From NCBI RefSeq assembly GCF_007748035.1, contig NZ_CP036278.1, positions 4,402,001 to 4,466,000 of the forward strand: 64,000 nt of DNA. The letters are read 5' to 3'. Position 1 is the first letter of the stretch. Each line of letters starts with the position of its first letter. The translations under genes and the position numbers were made by a program. The stretch is from Aeoliella mucimassa. Its GTDB lineage: Bacteria > Planctomycetota > Planctomycetia > Pirellulales > Lacipirellulaceae. Shown in pieces: positions 51,535-61,239 of the stretch. The notes under the pieces were generated by a model. That model saw nothing but the letters and a program-made list of their open reading frames with translations, was not told the origin of the DNA and did not search any database.

Positions 51535-52404
51535 TTACCGTTTCGGTTTGAACACCATGCGGGGACCGAGGGCCCCGTTGCCGCGCGGAACGAGCAAAGC
51601 GACCAATTGCCCATTCGGGTCGATCGCTGCCCATTCCGGGTGCTCGGAACCATCGCGGTGGATCGACCGCCCGTGATGGATGGTTTCCACGTCAGCAGGT
51701 GTCAATTCGATACGAGGCAGCTTGGCGACCGCCCCGACGGCCGACTGCAGAAATGGCTCGGGACCTTGCTCCTTTATCTCATCCGGCGTGCAGGATTCGG
51801 CCACTTGGAACTCACCGATAGCGGTTCGCTCGAGCGCACTCATCACCGCCCCGGTTCCCAGCGCCTCGGCCAGGTCGCGGCCGAGCGAACGGATGTAGGT
51901 TCCGCTGCCGCATTCGATATCGAGCACCAGTTCGGGGTGCTCATAACGCACGACGCGAACCGAGTAGATCGTCACTGGTCGAGGGGCCAAATCGACTGCT
52001 TTGCCTTCGCGGGCGAGGTCGTAGGCCTTGCGACCTTTGATCTTGATGGCCGAGTAGGCAGGTGGTCGCTGCAAGATGTCGCCGGTGAACTCGGGCAGCT
52101 TGGCCTCGATGTCGGCCAGCTCGGGAACCGCGGCATTAGGCACCGGAGTCAGCTCTAGCTCGGTATCGTCGCTGGGGCTCGTGACTCCCATTCGAAACGT
52201 GCCGACATAGCGTTTAGGCATCTGCTGCAGGTGATCGATGAGCCGGGTAGCCGGCCCCACGCAAACCAGCAGCACCCCGGTGGCCAAAGGGTCGAGCGTG
52301 CCGGCGTGACCTGCCTTGGCCGGTCGTACAAGCCGCTGCACGCGGTTTACCACGTCGCGCGAGGTCCAGCCGGCCGGCTTGTTTACGTTGATAATGCCAA
52401 ACAT
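51535..52404 (-). CDS. truB: tRNA pseudouridine(55) synthase
   Basis: 289 aa. INVNKPAGWTSRDVVNRVQR at the start and KAGHAGTLDPLATGVLLVCV with the catalytic Asp38 are the family marks; RYVGTFRMGVTSPSDD and AYSAIKIKGRKAYDLAREGK follow. It makes pseudouridine 55 in the T loop of tRNAs. Stands alone, divergent from rsmG. Confidence 0.96.
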   Translation of the reverse strand: MFGIINVNKPAGWTSRDVVNRVQRLVRPAKAGHAGTLDPLATGVLLVCVGPATRLIDHLQQMPKRYVGTFRMGVTSPSDDTELELTPVPNAAVPELADIEAKLPEFTGDILQRPPAYSAIKIKGRKAYDLAREGKAVDLAPRPVTIYSVRVVRYEHPELVLDIECGSGTYIRSLGRDLAEALGTGAVMSALERTAIGEFQVAESCTPDEIKEQGPEPFLQSAVGAVAKLPRIELTPADVETIHHGRSIHRDGSEHPEWAAIDPNGQLVALLVPRGNGALGPRMVFKPKR

Positions 52405-52455
52405 GGGTGTCTAAGGGGCGGTGGTCCGTTGTCAGTTCTCGAGTGAACATAGACA

Positions 52456-53133
52456 ATGTGCCTTATGAACGAAACTCCCAACCCTATTGAAGTCCCCGAA
52501 TTCGAGTCGCTGGCCGCTGCGGTCGAGTGGCTCGGGCTCGACATTTCCGAAGATCAACTCGCCCAGCTCGATGCGTATCGTCAGCTGCTGTGGGATTGGA
52601 ATGAAAAAATCAATCTGACCCGGCATACGACGTTCGCCAAGTTCGCCGCCCGCGACTTGCTCGATACGGTCGAACTGGCCAAGCACCTGGAGCAAGGCGA
52701 GCGAGTGCTCGACGTCGGTTCCGGCGGCGGTGTGCCTGGCATTCCGCTGGCAATCTTACGCCCTGACCTCACGGTGTCGCTTTGCGATTCGGTTGGCAAG
52801 AAGTCGCGGGTGCTAGAAGACCTGGTAGCAAACCTGGCGTTGCCGATCACGGTTTATCCCGCCCGCGCCGAAGAGGTGCTGGAAGTCACCACACAAGGTG
52901 CACTCGTCGCCCGTGGCGTGGCGTCGCTCAAGAAAATGCTCACCTGGCTGGCTCCGCATTGGGATGCGTTCGACCGGCTGGTCCTGATAAAAGGGAAAGC
53001 TTGGGTAGAAGAACGGGGTGAGGCGAGACATTACGGCGTGATGAAAGGCCTGCAGCTTCGCCGGCTTGCCAGCTACGAGAGTCCCCTACTTGGTGAGAGT
53101 GTGATTCTGAGCATTACTCCGGCGGAAAACTAG
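52456..53133 (+). CDS. rsmG: 16S rRNA (guanine(527)-N7)-methyltransferase
   Basis: 225 aa from the ATG at 52456, or three codons later at 52465. Conserved blocks are LLWDWNEKINLTRHTTFAKF, LDVGSGGGVPGIPLAILRPD (SAM site), LCDSVGKKSRVLEDL and ARGVASLKKML. It methylates G527 of 16S rRNA. In many bacteria it lies next to parAB or mnmG; here it stands alone. Confidence 0.95.
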   Translation: MCLMNETPNPIEVPEFESLAAAVEWLGLDISEDQLAQLDAYRQLLWDWNEKINLTRHTTFAKFAARDLLDTVELAKHLEQGERVLDVGSGGGVPGIPLAILRPDLTVSLCDSVGKKSRVLEDLVANLALPITVYPARAEEVLEVTTQGALVARGVASLKKMLTWLAPHWDAFDRLVLIKGKAWVEERGEARHYGVMKGLQLRRLASYESPLLGESVILSITPAEN

Positions 53134-53273
53134 GAAGAAACCGGGGAGTTCCGTGGGCGCTGGACGCGATTCCATCCCATGACTTAGACTTGAGTTCTGG
53201 TGCGGTAGGAGCTGGATTCGTAAGCTCCACCAAAACCACTAATTTTGTCCACTCTTCCCAGGGGAACAGCACA

Positions 53274-53624
53274 ATGGCCGAAACGCCCGAAAAACCTGCT
53301 TCTGAAACCACTCCACCCGCCGAAGGCGCTGCTCAGCAACGGGCCCGCGTGGAAGTAACCGATAAGGACGCCATCTGCAGCTATGCGAACTTCTGCCGCG
53401 TAACCGGAACACCTGAAGAGTTGATTCTGGACTTCGGCCTGAACTCGCAGCCTTACGGGGTGCCTAGCGAGCCAGTGGAAGTGAAGCAGCGAATCGTCAC
53501 CAACTACTACACTGCCAAGCGGATGCTGCAAGCATTGCACATGTCGGTACAACGGCACGAGCAAGCTTTCGGCGTGCTGGAAACCGACGTGCAAAAGCGC
53601 GTGGTTACCAAGTCGCAAGGCTAA
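53274..53624 (+). CDS. DUF3467 protein
   Basis: About 116 aa from the ATG at 53274; the frame is open from 53190 but the earlier start has no site. A Pro/Glu-rich start, then CSYANFCRVTGTPEELILDF, then VEVKQRIVTNYYTAKRMLQA, the layout of DUF3467. Members are small, cytoplasmic and of unknown role. Monocistronic, ended by a strong hairpin. Confidence 0.8.
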   Translation: MAETPEKPASETTPPAEGAAQQRARVEVTDKDAICSYANFCRVTGTPEELILDFGLNSQPYGVPSEPVEVKQRIVTNYYTAKRMLQALHMSVQRHEQAFGVLETDVQKRVVTKSQG

Positions 53625-53655
53625 TCGCGAACCACTTATCGCGAAACGCCCAAGC

Positions 53656-53722
53656 CGGCCGTTGGCCTTCGGTTATACCGTTGCTTCCGCAGCGAACCGA
53701 AGGCCGATGGCCGTTTGCTTTT
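53656..53722 (+). terminator. Terminator between DUF3467 and TPR genes
   Basis: GGCCTTCGGTT at 53664-53674 pairs with AACCGAAGGCC at 53695-53705, extended by CGGCC/GGCCG outside; TTTGCTTTTC follows. Serves the plus-strand gene and perhaps the convergent TPR gene. Confidence 0.75.
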
Positions 53723-53726
53723 CTCA

Positions 53727-54068
53727 CTAGCCTTGCTGCATCTGCAGAATCCGGCTGCGTTCCATGGCTTCTTCGGCCATGGGGATGTACTTCATTTCGC
53801 CGGTACCCGCGTACGCCCGCTGGTAGGTTACGCTCATGGCCGCGAAGCTGAACGGGTCGTTCGGTTCCAGCTCGCAGTTGCGTTGGGCGTGCGAGATGGC
53901 CTCGTCGTGCTTACCGAGTTTCTGGTACACCACCGCCAAGGCAGCGTGGGCCAACGAATAGTCTGGCTTAGCCTCGATGGCCGCTTGCAGTTTGGTGATA
54001 GCTTCTTCGAGCTTGCCTTCGGCTTTCAGCTTTTCGGCTTCGTTATAGAGTTCGATCGGAGTGGACAT
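53727..54068 (-). CDS. TPR-repeat protein
   Basis: About 113 aa from the ATG at 54068 (MSTPIELYNEAEKLKAEGKL). Two full tetratricopeptide repeats are seen, EAEKLKAEGKLEEAITKLQA and LAHAALAVVYQKLGKHDEAI, and a third partial one. It should serve as an adaptor for protein contact. No signal peptide. Convergent with the DUF3467 gene. Confidence 0.8.
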   Translation of the reverse strand: MSTPIELYNEAEKLKAEGKLEEAITKLQAAIEAKPDYSLAHAALAVVYQKLGKHDEAISHAQRNCELEPNDPFSFAAMSVTYQRAYAGTGEMKYIPMAEEAMERSRILQMQQG

Positions 54069-54387
54069 AATGCAATCGGAATAAAGTTGGAGGGGCAGAC
54101 AACTTTGGCTCAAGGCCGGTGACCTTCCCGTTCATGCTAGCAGGACGAAGGCCAGTGAACTACCCGGCCGCCAGGTACCACATCTGGACGAATGGGCAAA
54201 ATCGTTACGTTCCGTTAAGGGGGCATGATCGGCGCGGCCGATAACGATCCCATGATGGCCCCCGCCTCGGGGACCTTTGGCCATGGGGCGATTCCCGCAA
54301 ACTCGCCGGCCATCGGCTACCACCAAATCAGGCCACCCGCGCGCGACCGCCGTTGCCGATGTGGCCCCTGCTAATGAGGGACCCGCA

Positions 54388-55248
54388 GTGATAATCCACC
54401 CCCTTGCCGAAGTAAGCCCCCGTGCCAAACTAGGCGTCGATGTCGAAATCGGGCCCTTCGCCGTGGTGGAGGACGACGTCGAGATCGGCGACCGTTGCCA
54501 GATTGCCGCCCGCGCTTCCGTGAAGAGCGGCACCACCATGGGTTGCGAAAACCTGATCGGCGAAGGCGCCATCGTGGGCGGTTTGCCGCAACACCTCCAC
54601 CAACCCGAGAATCCCGGCCGCCTGATGATCGGCGACCGCAACATGATTCGCGAGAACGTCACGCTTCACCGGGCGTTCATTCCCGACCAAGCCACGATTA
54701 TCGGTAACGATTGCCTGCTGATGGTTGGCTCGCACATCGCCCACGACTGCATCATTGGCAACAACGTGGTGCTCACCAACAATGCCCTGCTCGGCGGCCA
54801 CGTCACGGTGGGCGATCGTGCCTACCTGGGTGGCGGAGCCGCGGTGCACCAGTTCTGCCACATCGGACGAGTCGCCATGATCGGCGGCCTTGCTCGACTC
54901 GACCAGGACGTGCTGCCCTATATGATGGTCGATGGCGAATCGAATCGCGTGGTGGGACTCAACCGCGTGGGTCTGCGTCGGGCCGGAGCAACGCCTCACG
55001 AGCGGACCCAGATCAAAGAAGCCTACAATCTGATTTACCGCAGTGGCTTCCACTTCGAGCAGCTGATCGAAGCCCTTGAAGAGCAATACGACGCCGGGCC
55101 AGCCGCCGAGTTTGCCCCATTCCTGCGAACCGGCACCCGCGGCTACATTCGCGAGCGTCGCGATCCTCCGAAGTCGTTCCGCCTGGTTCGCGAAGATCCG
55201 GCAGCCGACTCCAAGCTGATCGTCGAACCCGTAAAACAAGCGGGTTGA
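54388..55248 (+). CDS. lpxA: UDP-N-acetylglucosamine acyltransferase
   Basis: 286 aa from the GTG at 54388 (TGAGGGA upstream), which begins VIIHPLAEVSP as other LpxA proteins do; the longer frame from 54277 adds an unnatural leader. Left-handed beta-helix hexapeptides run through the first 190 residues (AVVEDDVEIGDRCQIAARAS), the active-site His is in VGSHIAHDCIIGNNVVLTNN, and a helical C-terminus ends it. First step of lipid A synthesis, evidence for a Gram-negative outer membrane. Confidence 0.93.
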   Translation: MIIHPLAEVSPRAKLGVDVEIGPFAVVEDDVEIGDRCQIAARASVKSGTTMGCENLIGEGAIVGGLPQHLHQPENPGRLMIGDRNMIRENVTLHRAFIPDQATIIGNDCLLMVGSHIAHDCIIGNNVVLTNNALLGGHVTVGDRAYLGGGAAVHQFCHIGRVAMIGGLARLDQDVLPYMMVDGESNRVVGLNRVGLRRAGATPHERTQIKEAYNLIYRSGFHFEQLIEALEEQYDAGPAAEFAPFLRTGTRGYIRERRDPPKSFRLVREDPAADSKLIVEPVKQAG

Positions 55249-55597
55249 ACCCTGGATACGCCATCGTCGGGAGCTGGAAGTCACGTTCTAGCTCCCGAAC
55301 TGCTTTGGCCTCCGACAGTTCCGGCGGTACTCCAAGTCCGAGCGTCCGGTACTCCGCGCAGCGGGATGCTACCTCTCGGCAGGTTGCTAAGGCAGAGTCG
55401 TATCCACTCAACACAATTGGCTTGAGCGTGCGGCATGCGATCGCATCGGCTCAGGCGTTCGGATTCCGTTGCGTGACTTACTCAGGCATCTCGGCAGTCG
55501 GGCGGTTTGATGCCGGAAATCGGTTGGCACTTTGCCGGCTTGTTTTGCTAGAATACCGCGAAAACGCCCGCTAAACCCGCCATTCGACCGATCGCCC
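55249..55597. other. Intergenic, no assigned gene
   Basis: About 350 bp between lpxA and moaC. Frames are open on both strands, but none has a ribosome site or family likeness. Confidence 0.4.
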
Positions 55598-56086
55598 GTG
55601 GACGAACTTCCCCATTTCAACGCCGACGGCGGCAGCCACATGGTAGACGTCAGCGGTAAGCCTGTGACGCATCGGCAAGCCGTGGCTTCGGCCCGGGTGG
55701 TAATGCAAGCGTCGACCCTGCAGCTAATTCAGCAAGGTCAGGCCGAAAAGGGCAATGTGCTCGAAGTGGCCCGCCTGGCGGGAATCATGGCGGCCAAACG
55801 TACTGGTGACCTTATTCCGCTGTGTCACCCATTGCCAATTAGCAGCGTAAACATAGAGTTATTTGGAGAAGCACCCGATACGCTGGTGATTCGTTCGCAA
55901 GTTGGCACCGAAGGCAAGACGGGGGTCGAAATGGAAGCCCTCGTAGCCGCCAGTACCGCTGCCCTCACGGTGTACGACATGGTAAAATCGGCGGACCGCG
56001 GTGTTGTGATCGAGCGCGTGCAACTCGAACACAAGTCGGGCGGAAAGACTGGCGTATGGAATCGTGAAGGACAGGTCGATCGGTAA
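55598..56086 (+). CDS. moaC: Cyclic pyranopterin monophosphate synthase
   Basis: 162 aa from the GTG at 55598 (VDELPHFNADGGSHMVDVSG); the frame is open from 55532. Family marks: MVDVSGKPVTHRQAVASARV, KRTGDLIPLCHPLPISSVNI, GKTGVEMEALVAASTAALTV and DMVKSADRGVVIERVQL with the catalytic Lys and Asp. It acts in molybdenum cofactor synthesis after MoaA. No other moa gene is near. Confidence 0.95.
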   Translation: MDELPHFNADGGSHMVDVSGKPVTHRQAVASARVVMQASTLQLIQQGQAEKGNVLEVARLAGIMAAKRTGDLIPLCHPLPISSVNIELFGEAPDTLVIRSQVGTEGKTGVEMEALVAASTAALTVYDMVKSADRGVVIERVQLEHKSGGKTGVWNREGQVDR

Positions 56087-56132
56087 TGGCCCGGCCTCCA
56101 ACGCCACTTAAGTAGGGCGCACAGGACCCAGA

Positions 56133-57131
56133 ATGACACGAGTCGGAACCACAAGCGAAACGAATCGAATGGCCGGAAGCGACCTTTTCGCAGTGGTCCG
56201 CGACGAACTCAGCACCGTCGAAACTCGCCTGCAGTCGGAACTGCAGAGCGACCATGGGCGCGTCGACGAAGTGGTTCGCCATGGGTATCGCCTCGGCGGC
56301 AAACGGCTCCGCCCTGCCCTGCTACTGCTGGCTGGCAAAGCCGTCGGCCCGCTGAACGACGCCCACGAAACGCTGGCCGTGGTGGTGGAGATGATCCACA
56401 CCGCAACGCTGGTTCACGACGACATCCTTGATGAAGCCGACCTCCGGCGGCATGTCGATACCATCAACGCCCGCTGGGGCAACGAAACCAGCGTGCTGCT
56501 TGGCGACTTCCTGTTCTCGCATGCGTTCTACCTGGCGGCCACTATCGGCTCGGCCGACGCCTGCCAGCTCATTGGCAAGAGCACCAATCGCGTCTGCGAA
56601 GGCGAGATGCAGCAAACGCTCGCCGAAGGCGATCTGGAAATCGGCGTGGAAGACTATTTCTCGATCATCGACGCCAAGACGGCCGAGCTCTGCTCGTGCT
56701 GCTGCCACCTAGGCGCGTTGTACGCCGATGCCGACAAGGCAACCATCGAGGCCCTGGCCTCCTACGGGCGGAACCTCGGTATCGCTTTCCAGATTGCCGA
56801 CGACTTGCTCGACCTGTGTGGCAACGAATCGACTACCGGAAAGTCGCTAGGACGCGATCTGGCGAAACGCAAGATGACGCTTCCGCTGATTCACGCTCGC
56901 GACTCCCGGGTCGATGGCCCACGACAAGCGTTCCTCGCGTTGGTCGATGACAAAACCGACCAGCAAGAGTTGATCGCCGCCCTGGCGGAGTCGGGGTCGA
57001 TCGATTTCGCCCGCGATACGGCCGAGCAATACGCCTCGCAGGCACTATCGGACATCAAGAACCTGGAACCTTCGGCCGCCAAAACGTCGCTCGAAACCCT
57101 CGCTACCTTCGTGGTAAGTCGCCAGCGGTAA
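56133..57131 (+). CDS. Polyprenyl diphosphate synthase
   Basis: 332 aa. The two Asp-rich motifs are TATLVHDDILDEADLRRH (D-D-x-x-D) and QIADDLLDLCGNESTTGKS (D-D-x-x-D), with GGKRLRPALLLL before. All-helical. It lengthens isoprenoid chains for quinones or lipid carriers; chain length cannot be told. AGGA precedes the ATG at 56133. Same strand as moaC and likely independent. Confidence 0.9.
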   Translation: MTRVGTTSETNRMAGSDLFAVVRDELSTVETRLQSELQSDHGRVDEVVRHGYRLGGKRLRPALLLLAGKAVGPLNDAHETLAVVVEMIHTATLVHDDILDEADLRRHVDTINARWGNETSVLLGDFLFSHAFYLAATIGSADACQLIGKSTNRVCEGEMQQTLAEGDLEIGVEDYFSIIDAKTAELCSCCCHLGALYADADKATIEALASYGRNLGIAFQIADDLLDLCGNESTTGKSLGRDLAKRKMTLPLIHARDSRVDGPRQAFLALVDDKTDQQELIAALAESGSIDFARDTAEQYASQALSDIKNLEPSAAKTSLETLATFVVSRQR

Positions 57132-57250
57132 TATTGCGACAGGACCTTGGTTCGCATGGATCAGGCTTTTCTTGTCGTCGAATTCTGCGCATGATAAGCG
57201 TAAGGTGAAGCGCTGGTCTTCGCCCATCCCAAGCATAGGGACACTGACGC

Positions 57251-57874
57251 ATGAGCGATTTCGATCAAGGCCTGGGAACGGATAATCCGTTTGCCTCTCC
57301 CCTAAGCGACCTGGCCCCTCCCCTGCCTCAAGACCCTCACCTGGCAGATGCAGAGAGGATTCGGCAAGAGCATATTTCGCACGAAGCATCGATCAAATCG
57401 ATGGGTTTCTTGTTTATTCTTGGTGGGGGCTTAGGTGTTATTTACACGGCCTTCATGATGTTCGGACTGGTGGTGATGTTTGCGATGGGGCCCGACCAAA
57501 ACGTTCCTGGTAGTGTACTCCTCGTGATTCCGCTGCTTATCCTCTTTCTTGGTGGGTTGAGTGGATTTCAACTTTGGACTGGTCTAGGACTTCGCAAACT
57601 TAACCCAAAAGTTCAATTGCCAGCTACCGTGCTCGCAGCGTTCGGGCTGCCAGCGTTGCCGATCGGCACCCTGATCAGCATCTACTTCTTATGGTTGCTG
57701 CAATCGCAGAAGGGCAAGTACATATTCTCGCCCGAGTATCAAGAGATTGTTCGCCTGACTCCGCACATCAAGTACCGCACTTCGATCATCGTCTGGATCT
57801 TCGTCGGATTACTCGTGATCGTGCTGGCGATGGGCGTACTGGCCGCGGTGATCATCCCGATCGTCGAAGGCTAA
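57251..57874 (+). CDS. Hypothetical membrane protein
   Basis: 207 aa. A soluble start (about 1-50, with DNPFASPLSDLAPPLPQDPH), then four membrane helices: FLFILGGGLGVIYTAFMMFG, VLLVIPLLILFLGGLSGFQL, ATVLAAFGLPALPIGTLISI and SIIVWIFVGLLVIVLAMGVL. Planctomycetes have many small proteins with this NPFxSP beginning. Function unknown. Ends 4 bp before the convergent miaA. Confidence 0.65.
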   Translation: MSDFDQGLGTDNPFASPLSDLAPPLPQDPHLADAERIRQEHISHEASIKSMGFLFILGGGLGVIYTAFMMFGLVVMFAMGPDQNVPGSVLLVIPLLILFLGGLSGFQLWTGLGLRKLNPKVQLPATVLAAFGLPALPIGTLISIYFLWLLQSQKGKYIFSPEYQEIVRLTPHIKYRTSIIVWIFVGLLVIVLAMGVLAAVIIPIVEG

Positions 57875-57878
57875 CCGA

Positions 57879-58838
57879 CTAAGCATCGAACTGAGCGAGA
57901 ATCTGCTCGGCAACGCTTGCCGGAGTGGAGTCGTCGACAAGCTCGATCCACCGGCATTCGCTGAGACCGCGAAACCAGGTGCCCTGACGTTTTGCGAAGC
58001 GGCGCGTCCGCGTTTTGATCTTCTCGATCATCGTCGGCTCGTCGCATTCGCCAGCGAGATACTCGAGCACCTCCTGGTAACCCACCGCCTGGCTGGCGGT
58101 GCGTCCCAGTTGCTTGCCATCGGCGGTGAGCTGCTTCACTTCGTCCACCAGTCCGGCGGCCAGCATCTGATCCACCCGATCTTCGATGCGACGATGCTGC
58201 TCCTCGCGTTCGCGGTGCAACACAAACACTCGGCACTCCTCGGCCGGGCGAGCGTCTTCGAACTCCAGCTGCTGGTGGCTGATTGGTTCGCCAGTCGAAC
58301 GGAACACCTCAAGCGCCCGCACGATCCGGCGGGTATCGTTGGGATGAATCACCTCGGCGGCCAGGGGATCGACCGCGACGAGTCGCTTGTGCAGCTCGCC
58401 GGGAGCGAGTTCGGCGGCCTCGCGCTCGATTTGTTCGCGCAGCTGCCAGTCGGCCGGAGGCCCTTCGAAGAATCCCCGCATCAGGCACTTGAGCCACATC
58501 GGCGTTCCGCCGACGAACAACGCCTCGCGGCCCCGGCTACGGATGTCGCGAACCACCTGCTCGGCCGCATCCAAATACTGGGCAACACTGTACTCGTCGG
58601 CCGGGTCGCACACGTCGATCAGATGGTGCGGGACGACCTGCTGCTCTTCGCGACTCGGCTTGGCGGTGCCGATGTCCATGCCGCGGTAAATGGCCATGGA
58701 ATCGAGCGACACGATCTCGGCCCCCAACCGCTGAGCCAAGTCGAGGCCGACGCGAGTCTTGCCGACCGCCGTGGCACCGGTGAGAAACCAACATTCATCA
58801 AGGAAAAAACTGTGCGACACGGGAAATCGAGGGTTCAT
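57879..58838 (-). CDS. miaA: tRNA dimethylallyltransferase
   Basis: 319 aa. Walker A loop LTGATAVGKTRVGLDLAQRL, SLDSMAIYRGMDIGTAKPSR, and HHLIDVCDPADEYSVAQYLD, then GTPMWLKCLMRGF. It puts an isopentenyl group on A37 of tRNAs that read codons beginning with U. ATG at 58838. Monocistronic. Confidence 0.95.
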   Translation of the reverse strand: MNPRFPVSHSFFLDECWFLTGATAVGKTRVGLDLAQRLGAEIVSLDSMAIYRGMDIGTAKPSREEQQVVPHHLIDVCDPADEYSVAQYLDAAEQVVRDIRSRGREALFVGGTPMWLKCLMRGFFEGPPADWQLREQIEREAAELAPGELHKRLVAVDPLAAEVIHPNDTRRIVRALEVFRSTGEPISHQQLEFEDARPAEECRVFVLHREREEQHRRIEDRVDQMLAAGLVDEVKQLTADGKQLGRTASQAVGYQEVLEYLAGECDEPTMIEKIKTRTRRFAKRQGTWFRGLSECRWIELVDDSTPASVAEQILAQFDA

Positions 58839-58984
58839 TGTCAGGTACTGGAGCGCTATGTAGACTGTTAGGATAAACCTTTAGCAGCCCTTCCGCCACG
58901 CGTCACGTGAGTTTCGCTTGCGGCGAACCCTCTCTCGCCCTGCGAGCTGAGGCTAGCTTCCCCCTAGTCCCCCGGCAGTTTGCG

Positions 58985-59314
58985 ATGTCCCGTCCCCTCG
59001 ACCAACTCGAAGCCACGATTGCCGCCCGAAAAGCCGCCGGCGACGGAGAGTCGTCGTACACGGCCAAATTGCTGGTCGCAGGCGTGGAGAAAATAGGGTC
59101 CAAAATCACCGAAGAAGCCGCCGAAGTGGTAGAAGCCGCTGGCGAGCCCGGAGAAGAGGGCCGGCAACATACCATCGCCGAAGCGGGCGACGTGCTCTAC
59201 CACCTGATGGTTTTGCTGGCCGCCCGCGACATTGCCCTCAGCGAAGTCGAACAGGAACTCGCCCGACGATTTGGCATGTCGGGGCTGGAAGAAAAGGCCT
59301 CGCGAGGTAAGTAA
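58985..59314 (+). CDS. hisE: Phosphoribosyl-ATP diphosphatase
   Basis: 109 aa from the ATG at 58985 (MSRPLDQLEATIAARKAAGD); the frame is open from 58907. Family marks SYTAKLLVAGVEKIGSKITE and EEAAEVVEAAGE with the acidic metal site, and EAGDVLYHLMVLLAARDIAL. Second step of histidine synthesis. The hisG gene follows 620 bp later, with an exonuclease gene between. Confidence 0.93.
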   Translation: MSRPLDQLEATIAARKAAGDGESSYTAKLLVAGVEKIGSKITEEAAEVVEAAGEPGEEGRQHTIAEAGDVLYHLMVLLAARDIALSEVEQELARRFGMSGLEEKASRGK

Positions 59315-59356
59315 CTCCCCTCGAACCATGCGAACCAACCTCCGGCTGAGATTTCG

Positions 59357-59878
59357 ATGAGTTACTTCATGGTGGACGTGGAAGCGGATGGTCCCATTCC
59401 GGGAGACTACTCGCTCGTTTCGTTCGGCGCAGTACTCGTGAACCAGCGGCTGGACACCACGTTTTACGGGCGCTGCAAACCGATTTCCGAAAAATGGATT
59501 CCAGCCGCCCTCGAGGTTAGCGGACACACCCGCGAGCAGACCGAAGCGTTCGACGATCCTCAAACCGTGTTTCAACAATTCGGCGAATGGATTACCCAGC
59601 ACAGCAACGGTCGCCCATTTTTTGTATCCGACAACAATGGCTTTGATTGGCAGTTTATCAACTGGTACTTTCATCACTTCCTTGGCAACAATCCGTTTGG
59701 TCACAGTTCGACGAATCTAGGGTCGCTCTATAAGGGACTTGAGAAAGACGCGTTTGTGAATTTCAAACACCTGAGACAAACCACCCACACCCACCATCCC
59801 GTCGACGACGCGAAAGGCAATGCCGAAGCATTGCTGCACATGAAGCAATCGATGGGCCTGAAAATAAGCCTGAAGTAA
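59357..59878 (+). CDS. 3'-5' exonuclease (DEDD-like)
   Basis: 173 aa. MSYFMVDVEADGPIPGDYSL has the first Asp/Glu pair (D-x-E), NNGFDWQFINWYFHHFLGNN the second Asp, and HTHHPVDDAKGNAEALLHMK a His then Asp five positions on, the DEDDh order. It is small and lacks other domains, so it may be an oligoribonuclease- or RNase T-like enzyme. Lies between hisE and hisG on the same strand. Confidence 0.8.
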   Translation: MSYFMVDVEADGPIPGDYSLVSFGAVLVNQRLDTTFYGRCKPISEKWIPAALEVSGHTREQTEAFDDPQTVFQQFGEWITQHSNGRPFFVSDNNGFDWQFINWYFHHFLGNNPFGHSSTNLGSLYKGLEKDAFVNFKHLRQTTHTHHPVDDAKGNAEALLHMKQSMGLKISLK

Positions 59879-59933
59879 GAACACCGCACATCAAGCAGCG
59901 TCACCAGCACGCTCTCCATCGCAGAAAGAGAAC

Positions 59934-60785
59934 ATGAGCAATCTACGTATCGGGATTCCCAGCAAAGGTCGCCTGGCCGACGCGTCGGCTGAGTTGTTGA
60001 AGGAAGCAGGCCTACGTTTTCGCCGTCAGGACCGCAGCTTGTTTGCCAAAGTGAAGGAAATGCCAATCGACATTTGCTTCCTGCGGACCGACGACATCCC
60101 AGTGCTGTGCGCCGAGGGAGCCATCGATCTCGGCATCACCGGCGGCGACCTGATTATTGAGGCCGAGGTGGAAGTGGAACACCGCCTGGCGCTTGGCTTG
60201 GGAGGTTGCCGCCTGGCGATTTGCGTGCCGGACGATTCGTCTTACCAGACGGCCAAGGATCTCAATGGCACCCGCATTGCTACCAGTTTCCCGAATGTCA
60301 CCAGGCAGTTTCTCGCCTCGCATGGGGCCGACTGCCATACCGTGAAGCTGACCGGTTCGGTGGAAGTGATGATCGCCCTCGGGGTAGCCGATGGCATTGT
60401 CGATCTGGTGGAAACCGGTAGCACGCTGGCAGCGAATCGTTTGCGGGTGCTCGACACCATCGGCAGCTACGAAACGGAGCTGATTCAGAACAAATCGGTC
60501 GGCGATACGGAGTTGGCCGACCGGATCGTCCGCCGGATCGAAGGGGTGGTGATCGCCCGCAGTTACTCGCTGCTGGAATACAACGTCGCCGAAGACAACC
60601 TGGCGAAGGTCGAAGCCCTCACACCTGGCTATAGTTCGCCTACGGTCAACAAGCTGGAACGAGCGGGGTGGTTCGCCGTGCGTGCGATGGTGCCTCGCAA
60701 AGAGGTGATCGACATTATGGAGAAGCTGGAAGCCGCGGGGGCCGAAGCGATCCTCGAGACCACAATCCAGAACTGCCGTCTGTGA
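59934..60785 (+). CDS. hisG: ATP phosphoribosyltransferase (long form)
   Basis: 283 aa, the length of the long, His-regulated form with a C-terminal ACT-like domain (AMVPRKEVIDIMEKLEAAGA). IGIPSKGRLADASAELLKEA at the start and GVADGIVDLVETGSTLAANR for the phosphate loop are typical. First step of histidine synthesis. ATG at 59934, with AGAAAGAGAAC upstream. Confidence 0.96.
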   Translation: MSNLRIGIPSKGRLADASAELLKEAGLRFRRQDRSLFAKVKEMPIDICFLRTDDIPVLCAEGAIDLGITGGDLIIEAEVEVEHRLALGLGGCRLAICVPDDSSYQTAKDLNGTRIATSFPNVTRQFLASHGADCHTVKLTGSVEVMIALGVADGIVDLVETGSTLAANRLRVLDTIGSYETELIQNKSVGDTELADRIVRRIEGVVIARSYSLLEYNVAEDNLAKVEALTPGYSSPTVNKLERAGWFAVRAMVPRKEVIDIMEKLEAAGAEAILETTIQNCRL

Positions 60786-60865
60786 TTTGGCCTTGCTGCC
60801 AGAGAGCGATGCCATTAGCCTGCTGACCGTCGTTGCTTGCTCACGACAGCTTGGAGGCTTTTCCC

Positions 60866-61129
60866 ATGCGGTATCAAGAACGGATTCTGAAGGTACTCGG
60901 CGTGCTACTGATAGCAGCCATTACTTTGCGTCCCTTTCTCGCTGGCAGTTCGCAAGCGTTGGTGCTTGGGCTACTGATGTGTCTGGCGGCGACGCTGTTG
61001 CTCTACGGAAGCTTGCTCGCGTCGAGCTGGGTCGTCTACCGATACTACTCCGCCGGTACCCCCAAGGTGCTAGCGTTCAACTCTCCCCGCGAAAACTCAG
61101 CGGACCAACATCACCGCCGCGCCGCGTAG
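60866..61129 (+). CDS. Small membrane protein
   Basis: 87 aa from the ATG at 60866 with TTGGAGG upstream. Two membrane helices (VLGVLLIAAITLRPFLA and LVLGLLMCLAATLLLYGSLL) and a polar tail. No family recognised. Follows hisG by 80 bp. Confidence 0.6.
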   Translation: MRYQERILKVLGVLLIAAITLRPFLAGSSQALVLGLLMCLAATLLLYGSLLASSWVVYRYYSAGTPKVLAFNSPRENSADQHHRRAA

Positions 61130-61239
61130 CCGGTGCGGGGGATGGCATTGCCAGGAATGCGACGATTTCCTATCTTCCGCCGACTTATCCGTGGGGGGAA
61201 TCGCCATTCGACTAGTAGCATAGCCGCAATACCGTCTCG